A stretch of 16,660 nucleotides of DNA from the NCBI GenBank assembly GCA_018062725.1, contig JAGORP010000037.1:1-16660 (forward strand), written 5' to 3'. Below, one piece after another: positions 1-7,287 of this stretch. Below the pieces are notes generated by a model that had not been told where the DNA came from, did not search any database, and saw nothing but the letters and a program-made list of their open reading frames with translations. The translations under genes and the position numbers were made by a program. Position 1 is the stretch's first letter, and each line of letters opens with the position of its first letter. This DNA is from Flavobacterium sp. Its GTDB lineage: Bacteria > Bacteroidota > Bacteroidia > Flavobacteriales > Flavobacteriaceae.

Positions 1-2
1 GG

Positions 3-938
3 ATAGCTTTGGGCATAAATTATTTTAAAACTTTGGTTGGTTCTTTCAAAAATTGGCCGGTGTATTATTGGATGTGGGGCACAGGAATCGTATTAATGAT
101 TTATCATTTTACCGAAGCGCATCTTTGGTTGTTGCCTTATTTCAGAGAACATTTTGTGCAGAATTTAGCCATGCAATGGAAAGCCGGCGGTTCCTATGTT
201 GGTTCCTGGAACATGCTCGTGTATGGAACGGCTATTTATGTAATGACAAAAATCAATGGGGATGATAACTATGCAAGGTCGAGTAAAGCTTTTTTCTTTT
301 ATTTTTTAGGATTGACCAATTTGATGTTCGGTTGGGCGCATCACATTTATATTGTACCCACAGCTCCTTGGATACGTTATTTGGCTTACGGGATCAGTAT
401 GACCGAATGGATTATTCTGTTTTCAATTATTTATGATTGGAAAAGAGATTTATCGAAAGAGAAAAAGACTCAGTTTGCTTTAGCGTTTCAGTTTATGCTC
501 ATGGCCGATTTTTGGGTGTTTTTAAACCTTGTATTGGCTTTGTTGATTTCTATACCAGCGATCAATTTGTTTACGCACGGAACGCATATTACTGTAGCGC
601 ATTCTATGGGAACGACCATTGGGATAAATACACTGATATTGCTTTCTTCAATTACCTTTATTTTGGAATCAAATCACTGTTTTATAGCCATAAGAAGAAT
701 TAAAACAGGAATCCGTATTTTTCATAATTCGTTTATCCTTTTTTGGATTAGTTTGCTTTTGATGGGAGTTAAAAAAATCTATTGGTCACATTTTCAACCC
801 TTTCTTTCTTTTGGGAAATTTCAGGATTCGATGCATGGGTTGTATTTGCTCTTTGTGTTTTTTGGACTGGGAATTTTCGTGGGATTAGCGCTTATTGTAT
901 TTGAATTACTGAAAAATATTAAAAAACAACCGTTTTAA
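3..938 (+). CDS. NorB-like heme-copper oxidase superfamily subunit I, 5'-truncated by window edge
   Basis: The reading frame is open to the left edge (ATA GCT TTG...), so the TTG at 9 is not a credible start and the N-terminal helices are outside the window. Numbering from that TTG, 309 residues are visible, almost all hydrophobic helices. A His-His pair at 111-112 in a WAHHIY context matches the helix VII non-heme iron/copper ligands. Glu133 lies 22 residues later, the same spacing as the H258/E280 pair I recall for Pseudomonas cNorB, which favours a nitric oxide reductase-type protein over an oxygen reductase. His33 and Glu36 (YHFTEAH) are candidates for the helix VI ligand region. Helix X carries THGTHITVAHSMG; His198 fits the high-spin heme ligand, but the position of the second conserved His is Met200. 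Such proteins are often named cbb3-type oxidase subunit I in flavobacterial genomes. The probable role is membrane NO reduction to N2O, consistent with the nearby nos and ric genes. The exact subfamily is uncertain. Confidence 0.72.
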   Translation: MALGINYFKTLVGSFKNWPVYYWMWGTGIVLMIYHFTEAHLWLLPYFREHFVQNLAMQWKAGGSYVGSWNMLVYGTAIYVMTKINGDDNYARSSKAFFFYFLGLTNLMFGWAHHIYIVPTAPWIRYLAYGISMTEWIILFSIIYDWKRDLSKEKKTQFALAFQFMLMADFWVFLNLVLALLISIPAINLFTHGTHITVAHSMGTTIGINTLILLSSITFILESNHCFIAIRRIKTGIRIFHNSFILFWISLLLMGVKKIYWSHFQPFLSFGKFQDSMHGLYLLFVFFGLGIFVGLALIVFELLKNIKKQPF

Positions 939-962
939 TTTCAGATGTAAAATAAATATAAT

Positions 963-1637
963 TTATCGGAAAGCCAATTTTAGTCTAGCATCTGAAAACA
1001 GCTCCTTTTCCAAACTCTTCTTTGAATTTGGAAGTTCGGCTATAGTTTTTACATTATTTATGAAATGTTGTATGTAATATATTCCTGTATATTCATTGTA
1101 TTTTAAATAGTCAATCATTTCATTAATTTCTTCTTTTGCGAGTAATTTGGAGTGATAAGTTGTCCGAACTTCAAACGCAATTGTGGCATCTAACAAATGA
1201 TGTAAAGATTTTTCAAATTGATCAAATAAATCGGATTGAGTAATATAAGAAAACGAATTTTTAGTAGCCTTAAAATCTAATGAGACATAGTCTACCAGTT
1301 GTTGGTCAAGAAGATACTTTAAAACATCTGGTCTTGAACCATTAGTGTCAACTTTTACTAAAAAGCCCATATTTTTGATGGTTCGGATTTGATTTGCAAT
1401 GTCTTTGTGGAGTAAACATTCACCACCACTGAAAACTACGGCATCAAGTAATCCTTTCCGAGTTTCTAAAAAAGAAACGATGTTGGAAAAGGGAAATTTT
1501 CCTTTTCCAAACACAATTTCTGGATTGTAACAATACAAACACTGCATGTTGCAACCTGCATACCATAAGATACAGGCCGATTTATTAGGATAATCCAACA
1601 AAGTAAACGGTGTGATATTGAAAATGGGCTTCGTCAT
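963..1637 (-). CDS. nrdG: Anaerobic ribonucleotide reductase activating enzyme (radical SAM)
   Basis: This 224-residue cytosolic radical SAM protein would use a [4Fe-4S] cluster and S-adenosylmethionine to generate the glycyl radical on class III ribonucleotide reductase. The cluster motif CNMQCLYC is at residues 29-36 (C-x3-C-x2-C), and the SAM-contacting SGGE is at 70-73. The N-terminal ITPFTLLDYPNKSACILWYAGC is typical of NrdG-like activases of the pflA-like branch. The ATG follows the TAA of the small upstream ORF directly (TAAATG), so translational coupling is likely and the start is well fixed. It is the last gene of the ric-nrdD-nrdG unit. It converges on the NorB-like gene with only 24 bases between the stops and no visible hairpin. 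The family assignment is secure; that its substrate is the neighbouring split NrdD is inferred from position. Confidence 0.9.
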   Translation of the reverse strand: MTKPIFNITPFTLLDYPNKSACILWYAGCNMQCLYCYNPEIVFGKGKFPFSNIVSFLETRKGLLDAVVFSGGECLLHKDIANQIRTIKNMGFLVKVDTNGSRPDVLKYLLDQQLVDYVSLDFKATKNSFSYITQSDLFDQFEKSLHHLLDATIAFEVRTTYHSKLLAKEEINEMIDYLKYNEYTGIYYIQHFINNVKTIAELPNSKKSLEKELFSDARLKLAFR

Positions 1638-1796
1638 TTAACACTCTTTAAAATAGCTTCGTTGCTTGTGTTCTCCTTTTTTTCCAATATTAAAACTCTC
1701 TACTGGGCGATGATATCCCATCACTCTAGTATATACCAAGCATTTGGTTCTTAAATGTTGATTTTCTTCTAAAATCTGATTAGTTTTTGTTTTCAT
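1638..1796 (-). CDS. Separate glycyl-radical C-terminal piece of anaerobic ribonucleotide reductase (52 aa)
   Basis: This small ORF begins with ATG at 1796 and ends with TAA at 1640-1638, giving 52 residues. Residues 22-38 read TRVMGYHRPVESFNIG and are followed by KKGEHKQRSYF. This corresponds to the glycyl-radical segment that closes canonical NrdD proteins (E. coli type RVCGYLG...RPFN.GK..E...R). Gly27 in RVMGY is therefore the predicted radical-bearing residue. The large neighbouring NrdD ends just after its zinc motif and lacks this segment. The ORF overlaps the end of nrdD by 17 bases in the +1 frame and abuts nrdG (TAAATG). The most economical reading is a genuine split subunit that docks on NrdD, comparable in principle to the spare-part protein GrcA/YfiD of pyruvate formate-lyase. 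A programmed +1 frameshift or a sequencing error is less likely, because the joint linker would be about 20 residues longer than in E. coli and the ORF has its own start. Confidence 0.85.
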   Translation of the reverse strand: MKTKTNQILEENQHLRTKCLVYTRVMGYHRPVESFNIGKKGEHKQRSYFKEC

Positions 1797-3894
1797 AGTA
1801 TGTATTATTTTGATTTTCTAATAGGTTTTCGTCACATTTCGGACAAAATTCGTGTTCGCCGTTAAGGTAACCATGAATTGGACACACACTAAATACGGGT
1901 GTAACAGTGATGTAAGGTAATTTGAATTGAGTTAAAACCGTTTTAACGAAGTTTTTACAGGCTTCGGGAGAGCTTATTCTCTCGTTCATATACAAATGCA
2001 ATACGGTACCTCCGGTATATTTACATTGTAATTCATCTTGTATGAATAGTGCTTCAAACGGATCTTGGGTGAAATCAACAGGAATTTGAGAACTATTGGT
2101 GTAATAAATATTTTCATCCATTCCAGCTTGTAAGATGTTTGGATAGCGTTTTTTATCTTCTTTAGCAAAACGATACGTTGTCCCTTCAGCTGGCGTAGCC
2201 TCGAGATTGTAAAGATTTCCAGTAGCTTCCTGAAATTCTTTCATACGATTGCGAATGTAATCTAAAATTTCAATGGAAAGGGTATGTCCAAAAGGAGTAG
2301 TTATGTCTTCTTTATCTTCCGTAAAATTGCGAACCATTTCATTCATTCCATTAACGCCAATGGTTGAAAAGTGATTTCTAAAATGAGGCAAATATCTTTT
2401 GGTATACGGATATAAACCACGGTCATACATTTCTTGAATGAATTGTCGTTTCTTTTCCAAGGTTGATTGAGCGATTGTCAAGAGTTTTTCCAATTGAAAG
2501 AATAATGCTTCTTTTTTACCTTGATAAACATAGCCTAATCGCGCCATATTAATGGTTACCACACCAATACTTCCGGTCATTTCAGCACTACCAAATAATC
2601 CGTTACCTCGTTTTAATAGTTCTCTTAAATCGAGTTGTAAGCGACAACACATACTCCGAACAGCATTAGGTTTATAAGCATTCGGATTTTCGACTTTATT
2701 GCCGTTTTCGTCTAAATGAAATTGACTTCCAATGAAATTTTGAAAATAGGACGATCCAATTTTTGCTGTGTTTTCAAATAAGAGTTCGGTGTTTTCCCCT
2801 TGCCAGTCAAAATCTTCAGTAATGTTAACAGTTGGAATAGGGAAGGTGAAGGGTTGACCATTCGCATCGCCTTCCGTCATCACCGTGTAATATGCTTTAT
2901 TGATGAGGTTCATTTCGGGTTGAAAATGTTCGTAGCGCATTTCTATTAGCGAATTCACGCCACGTTCGTTGGCTCGGGCCAAAGTATTTTCATTGGTTAT
3001 GGTTTCAAATAAATGATGGTCATTTTTTGTCGGAATTTGTTCTTTTAAATCGGAAGGCACTACCCAATCTAAAGTGATATTTGTAAAAGGCGATTGCCCC
3101 CAACGAGCAGGTACATTTAAGTTGTAAACAAAACTGCGAACCGCTTTCAAGACTTCTTCAAAAGTCAAATTATCTTTGAAAACATAAGGCGCTAAATACG
3201 TATCGAAGGAGCTGAATGCTTGAGCGCCAGCCCATTCGCTTTGTAAAATTCCGAGAAAGTTAGCCATTTGCCCTAATGCTTCTCTAAAATGGGAGGGTGC
3301 TTTGCTTTCCACACGACCTCGAACACCATTAAAACCATCATTGAGTAAAACCCTTAAACTCCATCCCGCACAATAACCGGTCAGACAATCCAAATCATGA
3401 ATATGCAAATCTCCATTACGGTGGGCATATCCTTCTTCTTTGGAATAAATTTTATCCAACCAATAATTAGCGATGATTTTCCCTGCAACATTATTTACTA
3501 AACCCGAATTGGAATACGAAGTATTAGCGTTGGCATTAATACGCCAATCCGTTTGGGAAATGTATTCTTCTACGGTTTGCGTAGTGTCTACATAAGTTGT
3601 GTCGTGATTCAATCCTTGAATGTGTTCCCGTTGTAATTTGCGTGTGTGACGGTACAACATAAAGGAACGCATGACTGTAAAATATTGTTTTTCAAAAAGC
3701 GTTTTTTCGATAATGTCCTGAATTTCTTCGACAGCCCAAGTTTCTTTTGAATGAACGGCTGCCAAAACTTGTTCAAAAACACGCTCATCAATCGGAAGGG
3801 AAACACTTGTAAAACTCTTGACTATGGCATCCTTAATTTTAAAAGGTTCAAAAGGTTTATAATCGCCGTTTCTTTTGATAACATATTTTTCCAT
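1780..3894 (-). CDS. nrdD: Anaerobic (class III) ribonucleoside-triphosphate reductase, large part lacking the glycyl-radical tail
   Basis: The 704-residue protein reduces ribonucleotides to deoxyribonucleotides under anoxia. Residues 1-95 form an ATP-cone regulatory domain (begins MEKYVIKRNGDYKPFEPFKI). The catalytic barrel follows, with typical class III stretches such as GDLHIHDLDC (161-170), a MCCRL Cys pair at 415-419 and TGSIGVVTIN at 440-449. Near the C-terminus, CPIH (671-674) and CPKC (684-687) make a zinc site with C-x2-H and C-x2-C halves. The protein then ends 17 residues later without the RVxGY glycyl-radical motif. That motif is on the overlapping small ORF at 1638-1796, so this polypeptide alone should be catalytically incomplete. 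The gene follows ric after a 39-base gap and precedes the small ORF and nrdG, forming an anaerobic or NO-stress operon. Assignment to NrdD is secure; the split is read directly from the sequence. Confidence 0.93.
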   Translation of the reverse strand: MEKYVIKRNGDYKPFEPFKIKDAIVKSFTSVSLPIDERVFEQVLAAVHSKETWAVEEIQDIIEKTLFEKQYFTVMRSFMLYRHTRKLQREHIQGLNHDTTYVDTTQTVEEYISQTDWRINANANTSYSNSGLVNNVAGKIIANYWLDKIYSKEEGYAHRNGDLHIHDLDCLTGYCAGWSLRVLLNDGFNGVRGRVESKAPSHFREALGQMANFLGILQSEWAGAQAFSSFDTYLAPYVFKDNLTFEEVLKAVRSFVYNLNVPARWGQSPFTNITLDWVVPSDLKEQIPTKNDHHLFETITNENTLARANERGVNSLIEMRYEHFQPEMNLINKAYYTVMTEGDANGQPFTFPIPTVNITEDFDWQGENTELLFENTAKIGSSYFQNFIGSQFHLDENGNKVENPNAYKPNAVRSMCCRLQLDLRELLKRGNGLFGSAEMTGSIGVVTINMARLGYVYQGKKEALFFQLEKLLTIAQSTLEKKRQFIQEMYDRGLYPYTKRYLPHFRNHFSTIGVNGMNEMVRNFTEDKEDITTPFGHTLSIEILDYIRNRMKEFQEATGNLYNLEATPAEGTTYRFAKEDKKRYPNILQAGMDENIYYTNSSQIPVDFTQDPFEALFIQDELQCKYTGGTVLHLYMNERISSPEACKNFVKTVLTQFKLPYITVTPVFSVCPIHGYLNGEHEFCPKCDENLLENQNNTYYENKN

Positions 3895-3933
3895 GATGAG
3901 CGTGTTTATTTGGTTGGTTTAGTTTAGGAATAA

Positions 3934-4662
3934 TTAGTCGAGATTAAATTGAGTTTCCATGGCTTGCGCTTTTGGAAATACAATATTATTTTCTAGATGT
4001 ATGTGTTTGTGTAAATCTTGTTCAAATTCTTTTAGCATAGCATAAGTAACTTTGTAGGTTTCACAGGCATCTGCAGGCGGATTGTAATCATTTGTCAATT
4101 GAGCAATTTTACGGAAGCGTTCTCCTTCATTTTCATGTTCGTCTTGCATCATCGCAATCGGATTGATTACGGTTCCGAAAGGAGGTTGTTCAATGGAGAC
4201 ATGGTCTCTAAGTGCGTAATACATTTTTTTAACAAATGGAAATAAAATCAGTTCTTCTTTCTTCATGTGTTGGGCCAATTCACCTGCACAAATTTTAAAG
4301 TGAAGCGTAATTTCAAAAAGTTCCGGATGTCTTTCTCCATGCACTTTACAAAGTTTATCAAGATAGAAAAGAAGTGCGGTAGATTTTTCTTCTACATAGC
4401 GGTGGTGCGTTTTTTCAATGTAGTCAATCAGTAAGTCTACTGGCCAAGATTTAAAATCAATTGTGTTATCCGATTTCGATTCTAATACTACATTTAATTC
4501 GTTTTGAATCAATGTAGGATCTAACCCTTTTTTTTCACAAACTTCTTCTAAAGTTCGGTTGCCTTTGCAGCAAAAATCTATTCCGTATTTGGAAAAAATG
4601 GCCGCGGTTCTAAAATCACCGGCTACAAATTCTCCTACAGTTATTTGTTCTAAAGTATTCAT
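3934..4662 (-). CDS. ric: Iron-sulfur cluster repair di-iron protein (Ric / ScdA / YtfE family)
   Basis: This 242-residue cytosolic protein belongs to the family that restores Fe-S clusters damaged by nitric oxide or oxidants. Residues 1-55 are the ScdA-type N-terminal domain with GIDFCCKGNRTLEEVC (27-42). The rest is a hemerythrin-like four-helix bundle. Candidate di-iron ligands are His86 (KTHH), His108 (KVHG), His132 with Glu136 (HMKKE), His176 (DEHENEG) and His222 with Glu224 (HIHLENN). The length matches full-length Ric. It is the first gene of the nrd operon and is preceded by a palindrome and -10 element matching those of the nos operon, which fits NO-linked induction. The ATG at 4662 lies about 35 bases from the inferred transcription start. 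The family is well supported; which Fe-S proteins it serves (NadA next door is one candidate) is inference. Confidence 0.92.
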   Translation of the reverse strand: MNTLEQITVGEFVAGDFRTAAIFSKYGIDFCCKGNRTLEEVCEKKGLDPTLIQNELNVVLESKSDNTIDFKSWPVDLLIDYIEKTHHRYVEEKSTALLFYLDKLCKVHGERHPELFEITLHFKICAGELAQHMKKEELILFPFVKKMYYALRDHVSIEQPPFGTVINPIAMMQDEHENEGERFRKIAQLTNDYNPPADACETYKVTYAMLKEFEQDLHKHIHLENNIVFPKAQAMETQFNLD

Positions 4663-4703
4663 AATAAATATGTTTTAAAATTAAAGTATCAATTATTGTC
4701 TTT

Positions 4704-4711
4704 CAAAAGTA
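4704..4711 (-). promoter_or_regulatory. Predicted ric promoter -10 element (TACTTTTG)
   Basis: Read on the minus strand, this octamer is TACTTTTG, an exact match to the Bacteroidota sigma consensus TAnnTTTG. It lies 42 bases upstream of the ric ATG. Its proximal end is 37.5 bases from the centre of the palindrome at 4734-4749. A start site about 6-7 bases downstream would place that palindrome near -43, as in class II activation by Crp/Fnr proteins. The consensus is known; the function here is inferred. Confidence 0.6.
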
Positions 4712-4730
4712 AGACGGTAAGACGGTACCG
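4711..4730. repeat. Tandem 8-bp repeat AAGACGGT x2 running into palindrome CGGTACCG
   Basis: AAGACGGT occurs twice in tandem (4711-4718 and 4719-4726), and the second copy runs into the self-complementary CGGTACCG (4723-4730). The block lies between the predicted ric -10 element and the Crp/Fnr-like palindrome, a position where a bound repressor could block ric transcription. The repeat is seen directly; any regulatory role is unproven. Confidence 0.45.
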
Positions 4731-4733
4731 AAA

Positions 4734-4749
4734 TATGATTAAAGTCATA
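4734..4749. promoter_or_regulatory. Predicted Crp/Fnr-type operator between ric and nadA (TATGATTAAAGTCATA)
   Basis: The site has inverted arms TATGA and TCATA separated by six bases, which resembles the Fnr-type TTGAT-N4-ATCAA. An almost identical site, TATGATCGTAATCATA, precedes the nos operon at 14434-14449. Here it sits at nearly equal distance from a minus-strand -10 for ric (37.5 bases) and a weaker plus-strand -10 for nadA (36.5 bases), so it could act on both divergent genes. The regulator is not in this window. The repeat is visible; binding by an Fnr/DNR-like protein is inferred. Confidence 0.6.
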
Positions 4750-4770
4750 GAAAATGGACTTTTTTGGTAG

Positions 4771-4778
4771 TTATTTTG
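4771..4778 (+). promoter_or_regulatory. Possible nadA promoter -10 element (TTATTTTG)
   Basis: TTATTTTG differs at one position from TAnnTTTG. It ends 36.5 bases from the centre of the palindrome at 4734-4749 and 20 bases upstream of the nadA ATG. The spacing mirrors that on the ric side, which is the main reason for listing it. In such an AT-rich region a one-mismatch match can occur by chance. Confidence 0.4.
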
Positions 4779-4798
4779 TAATCAATTAAACACAACAC

Positions 4799-5728
4799 AT
4801 GGAAAGTTTAAAAGAGAAGATACTGCAGTTAAAAAAAGAGAAAAATGCTGTGATTTTAGCACATTATTATCAGCAACCCGAAATTCAAGAAATTGCCGAT
4901 TATGTTGGAGATAGCCTAGGATTATCCCAAGAAGCAGAAAAAGTTAACGCTAAAATTATCGTGTTTGCAGGGGTGCATTTTATGGCCGAAACGGCAAAAT
5001 TACTTAACCCATCAAAAAAAGTTTTATTGCCCGATTTAGCAGCGGGTTGCTCATTGGCCGAATCCTGTCCGCCGGATATTTTTAAAAAATTTATAGATGC
5101 CCATCCTAATCATATCGTGATTACTTATGTGAATTGTTCGGCTGAAATTAAAGCTTTGAGTCATATCGTTTGTACGTCTTCAAATGCCGAAAAAATAGTA
5201 AATTCTGTTCCCGAAAATATTCCGATAATTTTTGCCCCCGATAAGAATTTGGGGAATTACATCAATAAAAAAACAGGCCGGAAAATGCTTCTTTGGGATG
5301 GAAGTTGTGTCGTTCATGAAGCCTTTTCTTTAGACAAATTGATCACTTTACACAAACAACATCCAGACGCTACAATTATTGCGCATCCCGAATCGGAAAG
5401 TCATATTTTGGAAACAGCGAGTTATATCGGCTCAACTTCAGGTATGATTCATTTTGTGAAACAAAGTCCGAAAAAAAAGTTCATCGTCGCTACCGAAGCC
5501 GGAATTTTATACAAAATGCAAGAAGAAGTACCCGAAAAGATCTTAATCCCTGCGCCTTCAGTAGAAGACAATACTTGTGCTTGTAGCGAATGTGGTTATA
5601 TGAAACTCAATACACTTCAAAAAGTGTACGATTGTTTACTTTTAGAGTCTCCCGAAATTGAGGTGCCCAAAGCAATTGCTGATAAGGCCATTGTTCCCAT
5701 CAAACGAATGTTAGAATTGTCTAAATAA
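4799..5728 (+). CDS. nadA: Quinolinate synthase A
   Basis: The enzyme condenses iminoaspartate with dihydroxyacetone phosphate to quinolinate in de novo NAD synthesis, using an oxygen-labile [4Fe-4S] cluster. The 309-residue length fits the family. [20 protein letters not shown] at 21-40 is the hallmark N-terminal motif. Likely cluster ligands are Cys84 ([10 protein letters not shown]), Cys170 ([10 protein letters not shown]) and one cysteine of CACSEC (260-265), most probably Cys265 just before GYMKLN. Further family motifs are AHPE (195-198) and GSTSGM (211-216). The stop TAA shares one base with the ATG of nadB (TAATG), so the two are translationally coupled and supply the same pathway. 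Divergence from ric across a shared palindrome suggests co-regulation with Fe-S repair under anoxia or NO, which is inference. Confidence 0.95.
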   Translation: MESLKEKILQLKKEKNAVILAHYYQQPEIQEIADYVGDSLGLSQEAEKVNAKIIVFAGVHFMAETAKLLNPSKKVLLPDLAAGCSLAESCPPDIFKKFIDAHPNHIVITYVNCSAEIKALSHIVCTSSNAEKIVNSVPENIPIIFAPDKNLGNYINKKTGRKMLLWDGSCVVHEAFSLDKLITLHKQHPDATIIAHPESESHILETASYIGSTSGMIHFVKQSPKKKFIVATEAGILYKMQEEVPEKILIPAPSVEDNTCACSECGYMKLNTLQKVYDCLLLESPEIEVPKAIADKAIVPIKRMLELSK

Positions 5729-7287
5729 TGAAGATAGAAACGGATTACTTAATTTTAGGCTCTGGTATTGCTGGGATGACAGTCGCTATCAAATTGGCAC
5801 AACAATTTCCTGACCGAAAAATATTGATTGTTACCAAAGCTACAGAAGACGAATCCAATACCAAATACGCACAAGGCGGAATTGCCATTGTAAGTGACGG
5901 GGTAAACGACGACTTTGAAAAGCATATTAACGATACTTTAGTTTGTGGTGACGGTTTATGCGATCCTGAAATCGTTGAAATGGTTGTTAAAGAAGGACCA
6001 AAACGCCTAGCGGAATTGATTCAATGGGGCACTCATTTTGATACAACTACTGATGGAACTCTCGATCTTGGAAAAGAAGGAGGTCATTCTAATAATCGGG
6101 TTGTACATTTTAAAGACCAAACGGGTAAAGAAATTGAACGAGCTATTTTGGTAAAAGCGCATCAGAAAAAGAACATTGAAATTCTCGATTTTCATTTTGC
6201 GATCGATTTACTTGCGACTAATAACAAATGTTATGGAGCTTATGTTTTAGATGAAAAAAGCAATAAAATTGATACGATATATTCTCGATTTACCATTTTA
6301 GCGACAGGCGGCATCGGACAAGTCTACCAACAAACAACAAATCCTAAAATTGCCACTGGTGATGGAATTGCGATGGCAATTCGGGCCAAAGCAATTGTAA
6401 AGGAAATGGAATTTATCCAGTTTCATCCGACTGCTTTGTATGCACCCAATTCGGCTTCAACATTCTTAATTTCGGAAGCGGTTCGTGGTTTTGGCGGACA
6501 ATTGAAAACCAAAAACGGACATCGGTTTATGTTCGATTATGACCAACGAGGAGAATTAGCGTCGCGAGATATTGTTTCGAGAAGTATTGAAGCCGAACTT
6601 AAAAAATCGAATGAGGCTTGTGTGTATTTAGATTGTACTCATTTGAATAGCATTGAATTCCAAAAACATTTTCCTACAATTTATCAGAATTGCTTGTCGG
6701 AAGGGATTGATGTTACTGTTGATTGGATTCCAGTAATTCCGACGCAACATTATTTATGTGGTGGAATTGTCGTGAACCGAGAAGGTAAAACTTCAATTGA
6801 AAACTTATTTGCTTGTGGTGAATGTTCCCGAACCGGTTTACATGGCGCCAATCGATTGGCCTCTAATTCTTTATTGGAAGCGCTAGTGTATGCACATCAA
6901 ATTTTTAACGCTTTAAAGGAATTGGATCTCCAAGAAAGAGAAACTAAAGTTATCTTTCCAGATTATTTTTATCGAAAACGTAATCCGTTAGACTCAAATT
7001 TTACCCATGACCTTAGAGAAAAACTGCAAAATAGCATGCAACAAAATGTTGGAATTGTTCGAAATGATATTCAGCTGAAAAGCACTTTAAAAGAGTTACT
7101 TTCCTGGAAAAAAGAATGCCAAAAAGTAGAACAGGAACATTCGGTTTCTAAAGATTTTTTGGAACTTAAGAATTGTATTGAAGTCAGCATACCAATTGTG
7201 TCTTTTTCATTAGAACGCAGTCAAAACAAAGGAAGTTTTTATAAAGAAAAGAATCTACAAACCTCCAATTCTAACCAAACTGCCTAA
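5728..7287 (+). CDS. nadB: L-aspartate oxidase
   Basis: This 519-residue flavoprotein oxidises L-aspartate to iminoaspartate, the NadA substrate, and in this family can use oxygen or fumarate as acceptor. The FAD-binding GSGIAGM is at 11-17. Other family signatures include KYAQGGIAIV, EGGHSNNRVVHFKDQTGKEI, EFIQFHPTAL, TQHYLCGGI and the near-C-terminal flavin motif ACGECSRTGLHGANRLASNS. The length is close to the usual ~530-540 residues, with a helical C-terminal domain. It overlaps nadA by one base. Its last 33 bases overlap, tail to tail, the end of the minus-strand CopD-like gene; both frames look genuine, and there is no space for a standard terminator between the two operons. Confidence 0.95.
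   Translation: MKIETDYLILGSGIAGMTVAIKLAQQFPDRKILIVTKATEDESNTKYAQGGIAIVSDGVNDDFEKHINDTLVCGDGLCDPEIVEMVVKEGPKRLAELIQWGTHFDTTTDGTLDLGKEGGHSNNRVVHFKDQTGKEIERAILVKAHQKKNIEILDFHFAIDLLATNNKCYGAYVLDEKSNKIDTIYSRFTILATGGIGQVYQQTTNPKIATGDGIAMAIRAKAIVKEMEFIQFHPTALYAPNSASTFLISEAVRGFGGQLKTKNGHRFMFDYDQRGELASRDIVSRSIEAELKKSNEACVYLDCTHLNSIEFQKHFPTIYQNCLSEGIDVTVDWIPVIPTQHYLCGGIVVNREGKTSIENLFACGECSRTGLHGANRLASNSLLEALVYAHQIFNALKELDLQERETKVIFPDYFYRKRNPLDSNFTHDLREKLQNSMQQNVGIVRNDIQLKSTLKELLSWKKECQKVEQEHSVSKDFLELKNCIEVSIPIVSFSLERSQNKGSFYKEKNLQTSNSNQTA

Noticed and set aside
9..11. TTG at position 9 as the true start of the NorB-like gene.
   Set aside because: The frame is open to the window edge and the protein lacks its N-terminal helices, so the gene is truncated by the window.
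939..962. Terminator between the NorB-like gene and nrdG.
   Set aside because: The 24-base gap has no inverted repeat.
1780..1800. Programmed -1 frameshift (CAAAAAC-like slippery bases) joining nrdD to the glycyl-radical ORF.
   Set aside because: The small ORF is in the +1 frame relative to nrdD, so a -1 slip would not reach it, and it has its own ATG.
1986..2168. Minus-strand 60-residue ORF within nrdD.
   Set aside because: It is an out-of-frame shadow of the conserved NrdD coding sequence.
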